A stretch of DNA of 64,000 bases from Candidula unifasciata (GCA_905116865.2 CAJHNH020002451.1:1-64000), one strand, 5' to 3'; positions 1 to 13,700 are shown, numbered from the stretch's first letter. Notes: a model not told the origin generated them from the letters alone. A program made the numbers and translations.

Positions 1-683
1 TACAACACGATACACATGGGTGTTTATACAACATGATACACATGAGTGCATATTTAACAGGATATACATGAGTGGTTGATCAACATGATATCATAAGTGG
101 TTATACAACATGATACACATGGGTGGTTATACAACATGATACACATGGGTGGTTATACAACATGATACATATGGGAGGTTATACAACATGATACACATGA
201 GTGATTATAACCATGATACACATGAGTGGTTATACAACAGGATACACATGAGTGCTTTTACAACTTGACACACATAAGTGATTATACAACAGGATATTAT
301 AAGTGGTTATACATCATGATACACTTGGGTGGTTATACAACATGATACACATGAGTGGTTATAGAACATGATACACATGGGTGGTTATATAACATAATAC
401 ACATGAGTGGTTTTACAACATGATACACATGAGTGGTTATTCAACATGATACACATGAGTGGTTATACAACATGATACATATGGGTGGTTATACAACATG
501 ATAAACATGCATGCTTATACAACATGATAACATGAGTGGTTATACAGCATGATACACACGAATGGTTACACAACATGATGCATATGAGTGGTTATACAAT
601 ATGATACACATGAAAGGATATTCAACAGGATACACATGAGTGGTTTTACAACATGATACACATGAGTAGTTTAACAATTAACA
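1..683. repeat. 26-bp minisatellite
   Basis: Tandem copies of a 26-bp unit containing ATACAACATGATACACATG and GAGTGGTT, about 26 copies with scattered substitutions and short indels. It runs off the left edge of the window, so its true length is unknown. No coding potential is visible. Confidence 0.93.
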
Positions 684-955
684 ATAGGATACACTTTGTT
701 GAAACATTTAATTGTGAATTTTCCCGTAGATGATGGAGAACTTTGTACAATAACTTACTTGTGAATTTTCCCGTACACTATGGAGAACTTGTTCCAGCTG
801 AAGTGTTGCAGAAGGGAAATGACCGAGCTGAGAATACTGTCCTCGGGTGGGAAAGTGCGGATGAGGGTCGGGTAGTCATTCCTGTCCAACGCTTTATCAC
901 TGTGACACAGCTGACAACAAAAGCATTAGGACAGTCACAGTATCGTTTTCAGTTA
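684..955. other. Non-repetitive spacer, unrecognised
   Basis: Mostly unique sequence between two arrays. GTGAATTTTCCCGT occurs at 713 and again at 761, so a block of about 48 bp is locally duplicated. An open frame of 80 codons (743-985, plus strand) crosses the segment, but it has no recognisable motif and its C-terminus is translated from the next array. I do not call it a gene. Confidence 0.5.
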
Positions 956-1135
956 GACTTACTGACAGACACTGACAGACACTGACAGACACTGACAGAC
1001 ACTGACAGACACTGACAGACACTTACAGACACTGACAGACACTGACAGACACTGACAGACACTGACAGACACTGACAAACACTGACAGACACTGACAATA
1101 ACTGACCAATACTGACAATAACTGACAAATACTTG
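956..1135. repeat. 10-bp ACTGACAGAC array
   Basis: About 13 clean head-to-tail copies of ACTGACAGAC at 960-1090, then degenerate ACTGACAATA-type copies. The minus-strand open frames rich in Ser-Val-Cys here are only translations of the repeat. Confidence 0.9.
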
Positions 1136-1326
1136 AAAAATACCTGACAAATATAAATATTTAAAAAAAACTTTAGCACCTGACAGATGAAAAGGTATGC
1201 ATAGCTAATAACAAAACTATATATGAAATGCAAAGACAATGCATTACGTTTAACCGGAATACCTGACAGATCACTGGCATACATGACAAATGTCGAAAAC
1301 AGGTCATTTATGTAGTAAATAGATCC
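1136..1326. other. Spacer, nothing recognised
   Basis: AT-rich unique sequence with a few CCTGACAGAT remnants (near 1179 and 1260) that look like decayed members of the preceding 10-bp family. No gene or element recognised. Confidence 0.5.
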
Positions 1327-4300
1327 TCACACCTCTCACACAGTTCTCATTGCTCGATCCTCACACCTCTCACACAGTTCTCCATGCTAGATCCTCACAC
1401 CTCTCACACAGTTCTCCATGCTAGATCCTTACACCTCTCACACAGTTCTCAATGCTGGATCCTTACACCTCTCACACAGTTCTCCATGCTAGATCCTTAC
1501 ACCTCTTATACAGTTCTCCATGCTGGATCCTTACACCTCTCACACAGTTCTCCATGCTAGATCCTTACACCTCTCACACAGTTCTCCATGCTGGATCCTT
1601 ACACCTCTCACACAGCTCTCCATGCTGGATCCTCACACCTCTCACATAGTTCTCCATGCTCGATCCTCTTACACAGTTCTCCATGCTAGATCCTCACACC
1701 TCTCACACAGTTCTCCATACTAGATCCTCACACCTCTCACACAGTTCTCCATGCTAGATCCTCACACCTCACACAGTTCTCCATGCTGGATCCTTACACC
1801 TCTCACACAGTACTCCATGCTGGATCCTCTTACACAGTTCTCCATACTAGATCCTCACACATCACACAGTTCTCTATGCTCGATCCTTACACCTCTCACA
1901 GTTCTCCATGCTAGATCCTTACACCTCTCAAAGTTCTCCATGCTAGATCCTCACAACTCACACAGTTCTCCATACTAGATCCTCACACCTCTCACAGTTC
2001 TCCAAGCTGGATCCTTACACCTCTCACACAGTTCTCCATGCTGGATCCTCACACCTCTCACACAGTTCTCCGTGCTCGATCCTCACACCTCTCACACAGT
2101 TCTCCATGCTCGATCCTCACACCTCTCACACAGTTCTCCATACTAGATCCTCACACCTCTCACAGTTCTCCATACTAGATCCTCACACCTCTCACAGTTC
2201 TCCATGCTGGATCCTTACACCTCTCACACAGTTCTCCATGCTGGATCCTCACACCTCTCACACAGTTATCCATGCTCGATCCTCACACCTCTCACACAGT
2301 TCTCCATGCTGGATCCTTACACCTCCTACACAGTTCTCCATGCTGGATCCTCACACCTCTCACACAGTTCTCCATGCTCGATCCTCACACTTCTCACACA
2401 GTTCTCCATGCTGGATCCTCACACCTCTCACACAGTTCTCCATGCTCAATCCTCACACCTCTCACACAGTTCTCCATGCTCGATCCTCACACCTCTCACA
2501 CAGTTCTCCATGCTCGATCCTCACACCTCTCACACAGTTCTCCATTCTGGATCCTTACACCTCTCACACAGTTCCCCATGCTGGATCCTTACACCCCTCA
2601 CACAGTTCTCCATGCTGGATCCTTACACCTCTCACACAGTTCTCCATGCTGGATCCTTACACCTCTCACACAGTTCTCCATGCTGGATCCTTACACCTCT
2701 CACAGTTCTCCATGCAGGATCCTTACACCTATCACACAGTTCTCCATGCTCGATCCTCACACCTCTCACACAGTTCTCCATGCTAGATCCTCACACCTCT
2801 CACAGTTCTCCATGCTGGATCCTTACACCTCTCACACAGTTCTCCATGCTCGATCCTCACACCTCTCACACAGTTCTCCACAGATCCTCACACCTCTCAC
2901 ACATGCTAGATCCTCACACCTCTCACACAGTTCTCCAATCTAGATCCTCACACCTCTCACACAGTTCTTCATACTAGATCCTCACACCTCTCACACAGTT
3001 CTCCATGCTAGATCCTCACACCTCTCACACAGTTCTCCATACTAGATCCTCACACCTCTCACACAGTTCTCCATGCTAGATCCTCACACCTCTCACACAG
3101 TTCTCCATACTAGATCCTCACACCTCTCACACAGTTCTCCATGCTAGATCCTCACACCTCTCACACAGTTCTCCATGCTAGATCCTCACACCTCTCACAC
3201 AGTTCTCCATGCTGGATCCTCACACCTCTCACACAGTTCTCCATACTAGATCCTCACACCTCTCACACAGTTCTCCATACTAGATCCTCACACCTCTCAC
3301 ACAGTTCTCCATGCTAGATCCTTACACCTCTCACACAGTTCTCCATGCTAGATCCTTACACCTCTCACACAGTTCTCCATGCTAGATCCTTACACCTCTC
3401 ACACAGTTCTCCATGCTAGATCCTTACACCTCTCACACAGTTCTCCATGCTGGATCCTTACACCTCTCACACAGTTCTCCATGCTGGATCCTTACACCTC
3501 TCACACAGTTCTCCATGCTAGATCCTTACACCTCTCACACAGTTCTCCATGCTAGATCCTTACAACTCTCACACAGTTCTCCATGCTGGATCCTTACACC
3601 TCTCACAGTTCTCCATGCTAGATCCTTACAACTCTCACACAGTTCTCCATGCTGGATCCTTACACCTCTCACAGTTCTTTATGCTAGATCCTTACATCTC
3701 TCACACAGTTCTGCATGCTAGATCCTCACACCTCTCACAGTTTTCCATGCTAGATCCTTACATCTCTCCCACAGTTCTCCATGCTATATCCTTACATCTC
3801 TCCCACAGTTCTCCATGCTGAAAACTCACACCTCTCACACAATTATCCATGCTAGATCCTTACATCTCTCACACAGTTCTCCATGCTAGATCCTTACATC
3901 TCTCCCACAGTTCTCCATGCTAGATCCCCACACCTCTCTCACAGTTCTCCATGCTAGATCCTTACACCTCTCACAGTTCTCCATGCTAGATCCTTACATC
4001 TCTCACACAGTTCTCCATGCTATATCCTTACATCTCTCACACAGTTCTCCATGCTGGATCCTTACACCTCTCACAGTTCTCCATGCTGGATCCTTACAAC
4101 TCTCACAGTTCTCCATGCTGGATCCTTACATCTCTCACACAGTTCTCCATGCTATATCCTTACATCTCTCACTCAGTTCTCCATGCTGGATCCTTACACC
4201 TCTCACACAGTTCTCCATGCTAGATCCTTACACCTCTCACACAGTTCTCCTTGCTGGATCCTTACACCTCTCATACAGTTCTCCATGCTGGATCCTTACA

Positions 4301-7300
4301 CCTCTCGCACAGTTCTCCATGCTGGATCCTTACACCTCTCACAGTTCTCCATGCTGGATCCTTACACCTCTCACACAGTTCTCCATGATAGATCCTCACA
4401 CCTCTCACAGTTCTCCATGCTAGATCCTCACACCTCTCACAGTTCTCCATGATAGATCCTCACACCTCTCACAGTTCTCCATGCTAGATCCTCACACCTC
4501 TCACAGTTCTCCATGCTAGATCCTCACACCTCTCACAGTTCTCCATGATAGATCCTCACACCTCTCACAGTTCTCCATGCTGGATCCTTACACCTCTCAC
4601 AGTTCTCCATGATAGATCCTCACACCTCTTATAAAGTTCACCATGCTGGATCCTCACACCTTTCACAGTTCTCCAAGGTAGATCCTTACACCTCTCACAG
4701 TTCTCCATGCTAGATCCTTACACCTCTCACACAGTTCTCCATGCTGGATCCTTACACCTCTCACACAGTTCTCCATGCTGGATCCTTACACCTCTCACAG
4801 TTCTCCATGCTGGATCCTTACGCCTCTCACAGTTCTCCATACTAGATCCTCACACCTCTCACACAGTTCTCTATGCTAGATCCTTACACCTTTCACAGTT
4901 CTCCATGCTAGATCCTTATACCTCTCACAGTTCTCCATACTAGATCCTCACACCTCTCACAGTTCTCCATACTAGATCCTCACACCTCTCACACAGTTCT
5001 CCATACTAGATCCTCACACCTGTCACACAGTTCTCCATGCTGGATCCTCTCACCTCTCAATCAGTTCTCCATGCTGGATCCTCACACCTCTCACACAGTT
5101 CTCCATGTTGGATCCTTACACCTCTCACACAGTTCTCTATGCTAGATCCTTACACCTCTCACACAGTTCTCCATGCTAGATCCTTACACCTCTCACACAG
5201 TTCTCTATGCTAGATCCTTACACCTCTCACACAGTTCTCTATGCTAGATAATTACACATCTCACACAGTTCTCCATGCTGGGTCCTCGTACCCTCACACA
5301 GTTCTCATGCAGATGGATCACCTCTCTACCTCTCACAGTTCTTCATGCCAGATCCTCACACCTCTCACACAGTTCTCCATGCTGGATCCTCACACCTCTC
5401 ACACAGTTCTCCATGCTGGATCCTCACATCTCTCACACAGTTCTCCATGCTAGATCCTTACATCTCTTATACAGTTCTCCATGCTGGATCCTTACACCTC
5501 TCACACAGTTCTCCATGCTGGATCCTTACACCTCTCTCACAGTTCTCCATGCTAGATCCTTACATCTCTCACACAGTTCTCCATGCTGGATCCTTACACC
5601 TCTCACACAGTTCTCCATGCTGGATCCTCACACCTCTCACACAGTTCTCTATGCTATATCCTTACACCTTTCACAGTTCTCCATGCTAGATCCTTATACC
5701 TCTAACAGTTCTCCATGCTAGATCCTCACACCTCTCACAGTTCTCCATACTAGATCCTCACACCTCTCACACAGTTCTCCATACTAGATCCTCACACCTC
5801 TCACACAGTTCTCCATGCTGGATCCTCTCACCTCTCAATCAGTTCTCCATGCTGGATCCTCACACCTCTCACACAGTTCTCCATGTTGGATCCTCACACA
5901 CCTCTCACACAGTTCTCTATGCTAGATCCTTACACCTCTCACACAGTTCTCCATGCTAGATCCTTACACCTCTCACACAGTTCTCTATGCTAGATCCTTA
6001 CACCTCTCACACATCTCTAGACTTACACCTCTCACACAGTTCTCTATGCTAGATCCTTACACCTCTCACACAGTTCTCTATGCTAGATAATTACACATCT
6101 CACACAGTTCTCCATGCTGGGTCCTCGTACCTCTCACAGTTCTTCATGCTAGATCCTCACACCTCTCACACAGTTCTCCATGCTAGATCCTCACACCTCT
6201 CACACAGTTCTCCATGCTGGATCCTCACACCTCTCACACAGTTCTCCATGCTAGATCCTTACATCTCTTATACAGTTCTCCATGCTGGATCCTGACACCT
6301 CTCACACAGTTCTCCATGCTGGATCCTTACACCTCTCTCACAGTTCTCCATGCTAGATCCTTACATCTCTCACACAGTTCTCCATGCTATATCCTTACAT
6401 CTCTCACACAGTTCTCCATGCTGGATCCTTACACCTCTCACAGTTCTCCATGCTGGATCCTTACAACTTTCACAGTTCTCTATGCTGGATCCTTACATCT
6501 CTCACACAGTTCTCTATGCTAGATCCTTACACCTTTCACAGTTCTCCATGCTAGATCCTTATACCTCTCACAGTTCTCCATACTAGATCCTCACACCTCT
6601 CACAGTTCTCCATACTAGATCCTCACACCTCTCACACAGTTCTCCATACTAGATCCTCACACCTCTCACACAGTTCTCCATGCTGGATCCTCTCACCTCT
6701 CAATCAGTTCTCATGCTGGATCCTCACACCTCTCACACAGTTCTCCATGTTGGATCCTTACACCTCTCACACAGTTCTCTATGCTAGATCCTTACACCTC
6801 TCACACAGTTCTCCATGCTAGATCCTTACACCTCTCACACAGTTCTCTATGCTAGATCCTTACACCTCTCACACAGTTCTCTATGCTAGATCCTTACACC
6901 TCTCACACAGTTCTCTATGCTAGATAATTACACCTCTCACACAGTTCTCCATGCTGGGTCCTCGTACCTCTCACAGTTCTTCATGCTAGATCCTCACACC
7001 TCTCACACAGTTCTCCATGCTGGATCTTCACACCTCTCACACAGTTCTCCATGCTGGATCCTCACACCCTCACACAGTTCTCCACTTACATCTCTCCATG
7101 CTGGATCCTTACACCTCTCACACAGTTCTCCATGCTGGATCCTTACACCTCTCTCACAGTTCTCCATGCTAGATCCTTACACCTCTCACACAGTTCTCCA
7201 TGCTCACAGATCCTTACATCCTTACATCTCTCACAGTTCTCCATGCTGGATCTTCTTACACCTCTCACACAGTTCTCCATGCTGGATCCTCTCACACAGT

Positions 7301-9290
7301 TCTCCATGCTGGATCCTTACACCTCTCACACAGTTCTCCATGCTGGATCCTTACACCTCTCACACAGTTCTCCATGCTAGATCCTTACACCTCTCACACA
7401 GTTCTCCATGCTGGATCCTTACACCTCTTACACCTCTCACACAGTTCTCCATGCTGGATCCTTACACCTCTCACACAGTTCTCCATGCTGGATCCTTACA
7501 CCTCTCACACAGTTCTCCATGCTGGATCCTTACACCTCTCACACAGTTCTCCATGCTGGATCCTTACACCTCTCACACAGTTCTCCATGCTAGATCCAGT
7601 TCTCCATAGATCTCACACAGTTCTCCATGCTAGATCCTCACACCTCTCACAGTTCTCCATGCTGGATCCTCTCACCTCTCACACAGTTCTCTATGCTGGA
7701 TCCTCTCACCTCTCACACAGTTCTCCATGCTGGATCCTCTCACCTCTCACACAGTTCTCCATGCTGGATCACAGTTCTCACTAGATCCTCTCTCACAGTT
7801 CACATGCAGATCCTCTCACATCACAGTTCTCCATGCTAGATCCTTACACCTCTCACACAGTTCTCCATGCTAGATCCTTACACCTCTCACACAGCTAGAT
7901 CCTTCTCCACAGTTCTCCTGCTAGATCCTTACACCTCTCACACAGTTCTCATGCTGGATCCTCACACCTCTCACAGTTCTTCATGCTAGATCCTTACACC
8001 TCTCACACAGTTCTCCATGCTAGATCCTCACACCTCTCACACAGTTCTCAGTTCTCCATGCTAGATATACCTTACACCTCTCACACAGTTCTCCATCACA
8101 GTTCTCCATACTAGATCCTCACACCTCTCACACAGTTCTCTATACTAGATCCTCACACCTCTCACACAGTTCTCCATGCTGGATCCTCACACCTCTCACA
8201 CAGTTCTCCATGCTGGATCCTCACACCTCTCACACAGTTCTCCATGCTGGATCCTTACACCTCTCACACAGTTCTCTATGCTAGATCCTTACACCTCTCA
8301 CACAGTTCTCCATGCTAGATCCTTACACCTCTCACACAGTTCTCTATGCTAGATCCTTACACCTCTCACACAGTTCTCTATGCTAGATCCTTACACCTCT
8401 CACACAGTTCTCTATGCTAGATAATTACACCTCTCACACAGTTCTCCATGCTGGGTCATTGTACCTCTCACAGTTCTTTATGCTAGATCCTCACACCTCT
8501 CACACAGTTCTCCATGCTGGATCCTCACACCTCTCACACAGTTCTCCATGCTGGATCCTCACACCTCTCACACAGTTCTCCATGCTAGATCCTTACATCT
8601 CTTATACAGTTCTCCATGCTGGATCCTTACACCTCTCATACAGTTTTCTATGCTGGATCCTTACACCTCTCACACAGTTCTCAATGCTAGATCCTTACAC
8701 CTCTCACACAGTTCTCCATGCTAGATCCTTACACCTATCACACAGTTCTCCATGCTAGATCCTTACACCTATCACACAGTTCTGCATGCTGGATCCTTAC
8801 ACCTCTCACACAGTTCTCCATGCTGGATCCTTACACCTCTCACACAGCTCTCCATGCTAGATCCTCTCACCTCTCACACAGCTCTCCATGCTGGATCCTT
8901 ACACCTCTCACACAGTTCTCCATGCTAGATCCTTACACCTCTCACACAGTTCTCCATGCTAGATCCTTGCACCTCTCACACAGTTCTCCATGCTAGATCC
9001 TTACACCTTTTATACAGTTCTCCATGCTAGATCCTTACACCTCTCACACAGTTCTCCATGCTGGATCCTTACACCTCTCACACAGTTCTCCATGCTAGAT
9101 CCTTACACCTCTCACACAGTTCTCCATGCTAGATCTTCACACCTCTCACAGTTTTCCATGCTGGATCCTCTCACACAGTTATCCATGTTGAATTCTCTCA
9201 CACAGTTCTCCATGCTGGATCCTGACACCTTTCAAACAGTTCTCCATGTTGGATCAGTACACTCTCACACAGTTCTTCATGCTTGATACA
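1327..9290. repeat. 34-bp minisatellite, about 8 kb
   Basis: Roughly 230-240 copies of a 34-bp unit containing CACACAGTTCTCCATGCT, GATCCT and ACACCTCT. Variants differ at the base before GATCC (TAG, TGG, TCG) and at CCTTACA versus CCTCACA. Many units lack ACA and are 30-31 bp long. A rare variant unit (GATAATTACAC, followed by GGGTCCTCGTACC or a close variant) recurs at 5247, 6086, 6923 and 8420, so part of the array has a higher-order period near 0.84 kb. Open frames such as 2106-2786 and 2204-2977 are translations of the repeat, since three frames stay open over several units, and should not be annotated as proteins. Confidence 0.97.
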
Positions 9291-9390
9291 TGTTTTAACT
9301 AAGACACAAGCTCCCCAAACCTCCCCTTGTTCCCCACCCCTCTTCATCTATCATTGTTTTTAAACCGCACTTCTAGATTAACCAGACTAA

Positions 9391-9727
9391 CTGTGTGTTT
9401 GTGAGAGAGTGTAAGTGTGTGTGGGTGTGTGTGTCTGGGTGCGTGCGTGAGTGCGTGTGTGTGTATGTGTGTGTATGTATGTGTGTATGTATGTGTGTGT
9501 GTGTATGTGTGTGTATGTGTGTGTGTATGTGTGTGTATGTGTGTGTGTGTATGTGTGTGTATGTGTGTGTGTGTGTGTGTGTGTATGTGTGTGTATGTGT
9601 GTGTATGTGTGTGTGTGTGTATTGTGTGTGTATGTGTGTGTGTGAGTGTGTGTGAGTGTGTGTGTGTATGTGTGTGTGTGTATGTGTGTGTGTGTGTATG
9701 TGTGTGTGTGTATGTGTGTGTATGTGT

Positions 9728-9772
<45 letters not shown>

Positions 9773-9808
9773 TTTATGTGTATGTGTGTGTGTATGTGTG
9801 TGTGTGTA

Positions 9809-9840
<32 letters not shown>

Positions 9841-10373
9841 TGTATGTGTGTGTGTGCATGTGTGTGTGTATGTGTGTGTATGTTTGTGTGTATATGTGTG
9901 TATGTGTGTGTATGTGTGTGTGTATGTGTGTGTATGTGTGTGTGTATGTGTGTGTGTATGTGTGTGTGTATGTGTGTGTGTGTATGTGTGTGTATGTGTG
10001 TGTGTGTATGTGTTTGTGTATGTGTATGTGTGTGTGTATGTGTGTGTGTATGTGTGTGTATGTGTCTGTGTATGTGTGTATGTGTGTGTGTTTGTATGTG
10101 TGTATGTGTATGTGTGTGTATGTGTGTGTGTATGTGTGTGTATGTGTGTGTGTGTGTGTGTATGTGTGTGTGTATGTGTGTGTATGTGTGTGTGTATGTG
10201 TTTGTGTATGTGTATGTGTGTGTGTATGTGTGTGTGTGTATGTGTGTGTATGTGTCTGTGTATGTGTGTATGTGTGTGTGTTTGTGCGTGCGTGCGTGCG
10301 CGCGTGCGTGCGTGCGTGCGTGCGCGTGTGCGTGCGTGCGTGCGTGCGTGCGTGTGTGTGTGTGTGTGTAGAG
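9391..10373. repeat. TG-rich microsatellite, about 1 kb
   Basis: Imperfect (TG)n broken by TA and TTTG steps into GTGTATG-type words, ending in a TGCG-rich stretch at 10280-10350 and (TG)n to 10368. GTGTTTGTGTATGTGTATG blocks recur near 10010 and 10198 with matching neighbours, so some 190-bp blocks were duplicated. All long Cys-Val or Thr-His open frames here are artefacts of the dinucleotide. Confidence 0.95.
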
Positions 10374-11125
10374 GGGCAGACGGATACAGATAGTCAATGG
10401 CGTCAGTAGTACCCACAATACAATAGCAGGCGTCAGTACAAACACCACACACAGCAGGACAACGCGCCAGCACAGAACACAATACCATTATGATAACACA
10501 GATACACGTACAAAGAGAGCGAGATCCAAAAAAAAGGGGGAGGGGAGAAGGGGAAGCCCAGGGCTAGAGGCACACTATATATATATGATGAATGGTATGC
10601 AGAAGTACACAGAGAGGGGGAACGGTTTAGAGAAAGTGCGACACACACACACACACAGCTAGAGTGAGAAGGGGGAGCGGGGGGGGGGGGGCAGGGAAAC
10701 AGAGAAAGGGGAGGGAGAGAGAGAAAATACGAGGGCTGAAGGAAGACTATATACGTGATCAATGAGAAGCAAAAGTACAGGTAACAAACTATAAAGTGGT
10801 GCCTTAGACTTGCTGGAGAAGCTGACGGCCAAACAACCGATTTCACAATCTGCTCATTAATCCCCTTTTACAGCATCCATGTTGGGGAGGTGAAGCTATT
10901 CTTCTGCAACACCCCCCCCCCCCCCCTTTTTTTTCCCCACCCCTTTTCTCTAAAATGGGGGCCGGTGGGTAGAATAAACAATGCAGCTAAGATTTCAGGA
11001 ATCATGGGATAGTAATACGGCGGCCATCTTGTCTTGAAATACTCGAGAAAAGATAACAGAAGGGATAAACAGAAAAGTTAAAACAAATAATAGAAGATGT
11101 GAACGGATAGGATCGAGATCAAGAT
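10374..11125. other. Spacer with purine-rich tracts
   Basis: No gene recognised. It contains a purine-rich stretch on the plus strand (10515-10740), a G run at 10679-10691, a C run at 10911-10926, a T run after it, and a short stretch (10980-11130) leading into the next array. Open frames here have no family signature. Confidence 0.5.
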
Positions 11126-13062
11126 AAAAAGGGAGATGAACAAATCAGATCAGTACGAGATAACTGAAGAGATGAACATATCAGATCAGTACGAGATAAC
11201 TGAAGAGATGAACAGATCAGATCAGTGCAAGATAACAGAAGAGATGAACAGATCAGATCAGTACGAGGTAACTGAAAAGATAAACAGATCAGATCAGTAC
11301 GAGATAACTAAAGAGATGAACATATCAGATCAGTACGAGATAACTGAAAAGATGAACAGATCAGATCAGTGCAAGATAACAGAAGAGATGAACAGATCAG
11401 ATCAGTACGAGATAACTGAAAAGATGAACAGATCAGATTAGTACGAGATAACTAAAGAGATGAACAGATCAGATCAGTACGAGATAACTGAAGAGATAAA
11501 CAGATCAGATCAGTGCAAGATAGCTGAAGAGATGAACATATCAGATCAGTACGAGATAACTGAAGAGATGAACAGATCAGATCAGTACAAGATAACTGAA
11601 GAGATGAACAGGTCAGATCAGTACAAGATAAAAGAATAGGCGGTCAGGTCAGTACAAGATAACTGAAGAGATGAACAGATCAGATCAGTAAGAGATAACT
11701 GAAGAGATGAACAGATCAGATCAGTACAAGATAACAGAAGAGATGAACAGATCAGATCAGTACAAGATAACAGAAGAGATGAACAGATCAGATCAGTGAG
11801 AGATAACTGAAGAGATGAACATATCAGATCAGTGAGAGATAACTGAAGAGATGAACAGATCAGATCAGTACAAGATAACAGAAGAGATGAACAGATCAGA
11901 TCAGTACATGATAACACAGGAGATGAATAGATCAGATCAGTAAGAGATAACTGAAGAGATGAACAGATCAGATCAGTAAGAGATAACTGAAGAGATGAAC
12001 GGATCAGATCAGTTACAGATAACAGGAGAGGTGTTCAGGTCAGATCAGTACAAGATAACTGAAGAGGTGAACAGATCAGATCAGTACAAGATAATAGGAG
12101 AGATGAAGAGATCAGATTAGTACACGATAATGGGAGAGATAAACAGATCAGATCAGTACAAGATAATGGGAGAAATGAACAGATCAGATCAGTACAAGAT
12201 AATGGGAGAGATGAAAAGATCAGATCAGTACAAGATAATGGGAGAAATGAACATATCAGATCAGTACAAGATAATGGTAGAGATGAAAAGATCAGATCAG
12301 TACAAGATAATGGGAGAAATGAACAGATCAGATCAGTACAAGATAATGGTAGAGATGAACAGATAAGATCAGTACAAGATAATGGGAGAGATGAAAAGAT
12401 CAGATCAGATCAGCACAAGATAATAGGAGAGATGAACATATAAAATCAGTACAAGATAATGGGAGAGATGAACAGATCATGGATTTTGTTTGTATGCATT
12501 ATCTTTGTTTTTGCAAGAGAAATAGGAGAGATGAACACTATTTCAGTGATCAGTACAAAATAATGGGAGAGATGAAAAGATCAGATCACGATTCAGTACA
12601 AGATTTTAGGGATCAGATTGAACTTATAATATCCTCTCTTACATTTCTCAATATTAAGGGGAGAGATGAACAGATCAGATCAGTACAAGATAATAGGAGA
12701 GATGAAAAGATCAGATCAGGACAAGATAGCAGAAGAGATGAACAGAGCAGATCAGTACAAGATAATGGGAGAGATGAAAAGATCAGATCAGTACAAGATA
12801 ATGGGAGAGATGAAAAGATCAGATCAGATCAGCACAAGATAATAGGAGAGATGAACATATAAAATCAGTACAAGATAATGGGAGAAATGAACAGATCAGA
12901 TCAGTACAAGATAATGGGAGAGATGAAAAGATCAGATCAGTACAAGATAACAGAAGAGATGAACAGAGCAGATCAGTACAAGATAACAGAAGAGATGAAC
13001 AGATCAGATCAGTACAACATAATGGGAGAGATAAACAGATCAGATCAGTACAAAAAATAGGA
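11126..13062. repeat. 36-bp minisatellite rich in GATC
   Basis: About 50 copies of a 36-bp unit containing GATGAACAGATCAGATCAGT and AAGATAACTGAAGAG. Two subfamilies are visible: AACTGAAGAG-type on the left (11126-12080) and AATGGGAGAG-type on the right. Unrelated or decayed sequence interrupts the array at about 12477-12660. The period is a multiple of three, so long open frames (for example 11136-11441) follow automatically. Each unit carries two GATC sites. Confidence 0.95.
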
Positions 13063-13109
13063 AAGATGAAGAATTCAGCACTTTCTTGACGAAAATACAC
13101 ATCACATAT

Positions 13110-13555
13110 TTGACGTTTTCTATATCCAATCTTATATTTACTATTGCTCCACAATTTGGAATGGTTGCTCCACAATTTGGAATGGTTGCTCCACAATTTG
13201 GAATGGTTGCTCCAAATCGAAAATTAAACGGCTGTGCTCTCTACAAAATCAGGCCTTGTGTCTAGTCTTCGATAGGAATTAAGTTGAAGAAAATCTCTTA
13301 TACGGACATTTAATACTTCTGCCGTTCAGAAAACGTTTAAATTTTTAACATGGCCAAATTCGTTCACAAAATCCTATCTCAGAATACATCCAAACCACCT
13401 TTACCAGTTGATAAAATCCAATCCTACAAACAGCAAGCGAATAAGTTTATTACATTTGCCTAAACCTAGAATAGGTTTATGTAAAACAAGTTTATCATTT
13501 TCTGCCGCTCATTTATGGAACCATCTTCCACTTGATCTGGAAATTATAAAGAGTT

Positions 13556-13556
<1 letters not shown>
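13110..13556 (+). mobile_element. CR1/Jockey-type LINE fragment, RT C-terminal region
   Basis: The translation gives YYCSTIWNGCS, then KIKRLCSLQNQALCLVFDR, a weak remnant, then KPRIGLCKTSLSFSAAHLWN followed by HLPLDLEIIKS. This is the order found after the RT core in CR1/Jockey-superfamily LINEs, where a W-N-x-L-P-L block near the C-terminus is typical. Stops and frame changes (for example a stop after VFDRN) show that it is dead. It ends against an AT/GT microsatellite, a common 3' context. The 5' part is missing. A 21-bp segment of its coding sequence is tandemly repeated (separate entry). Confidence 0.72.
13143..13214 (+). repeat. 21-bp in-frame repeat inside a LINE
   Basis: TGCTCCACAATTTGGAATGG plus T occurs three times in perfect tandem, then starts a fourth time (TGCTCC). 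It encodes C-S-T-I-W-N-G per copy in the frame of the surrounding reverse transcriptase relic. The copies are identical, so the duplication is recent compared with the decay of the LINE. Confidence 0.93.
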
Positions 13557-13624
<68 letters not shown>

Positions 13625-13627
13625 GTA

Positions 13628-13700
<73 letters not shown>

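Noticed and set aside
743..985. Small gene of 80 codons
   Set aside because: No recognisable motif, the end lies in the 10-bp array, and no splice context was seen; kept only as part of the spacer description.
2106..2977. Long open frames (226-257 codons) in the 34-bp array
   Set aside because: Three overlapping frames are open at once and all translate the same repeat with a period shift. No start context, signal or domain.
1327..9290. CRISPR array
   Set aside because: The units are directly contiguous with no variable spacers of constant length, and the context is eukaryotic.
9373..10488. Thr-His and Cys-Val open frames of 240-370 codons
   Set aside because: Dinucleotide repeat read in every frame on both strands; only an artefact of composition.
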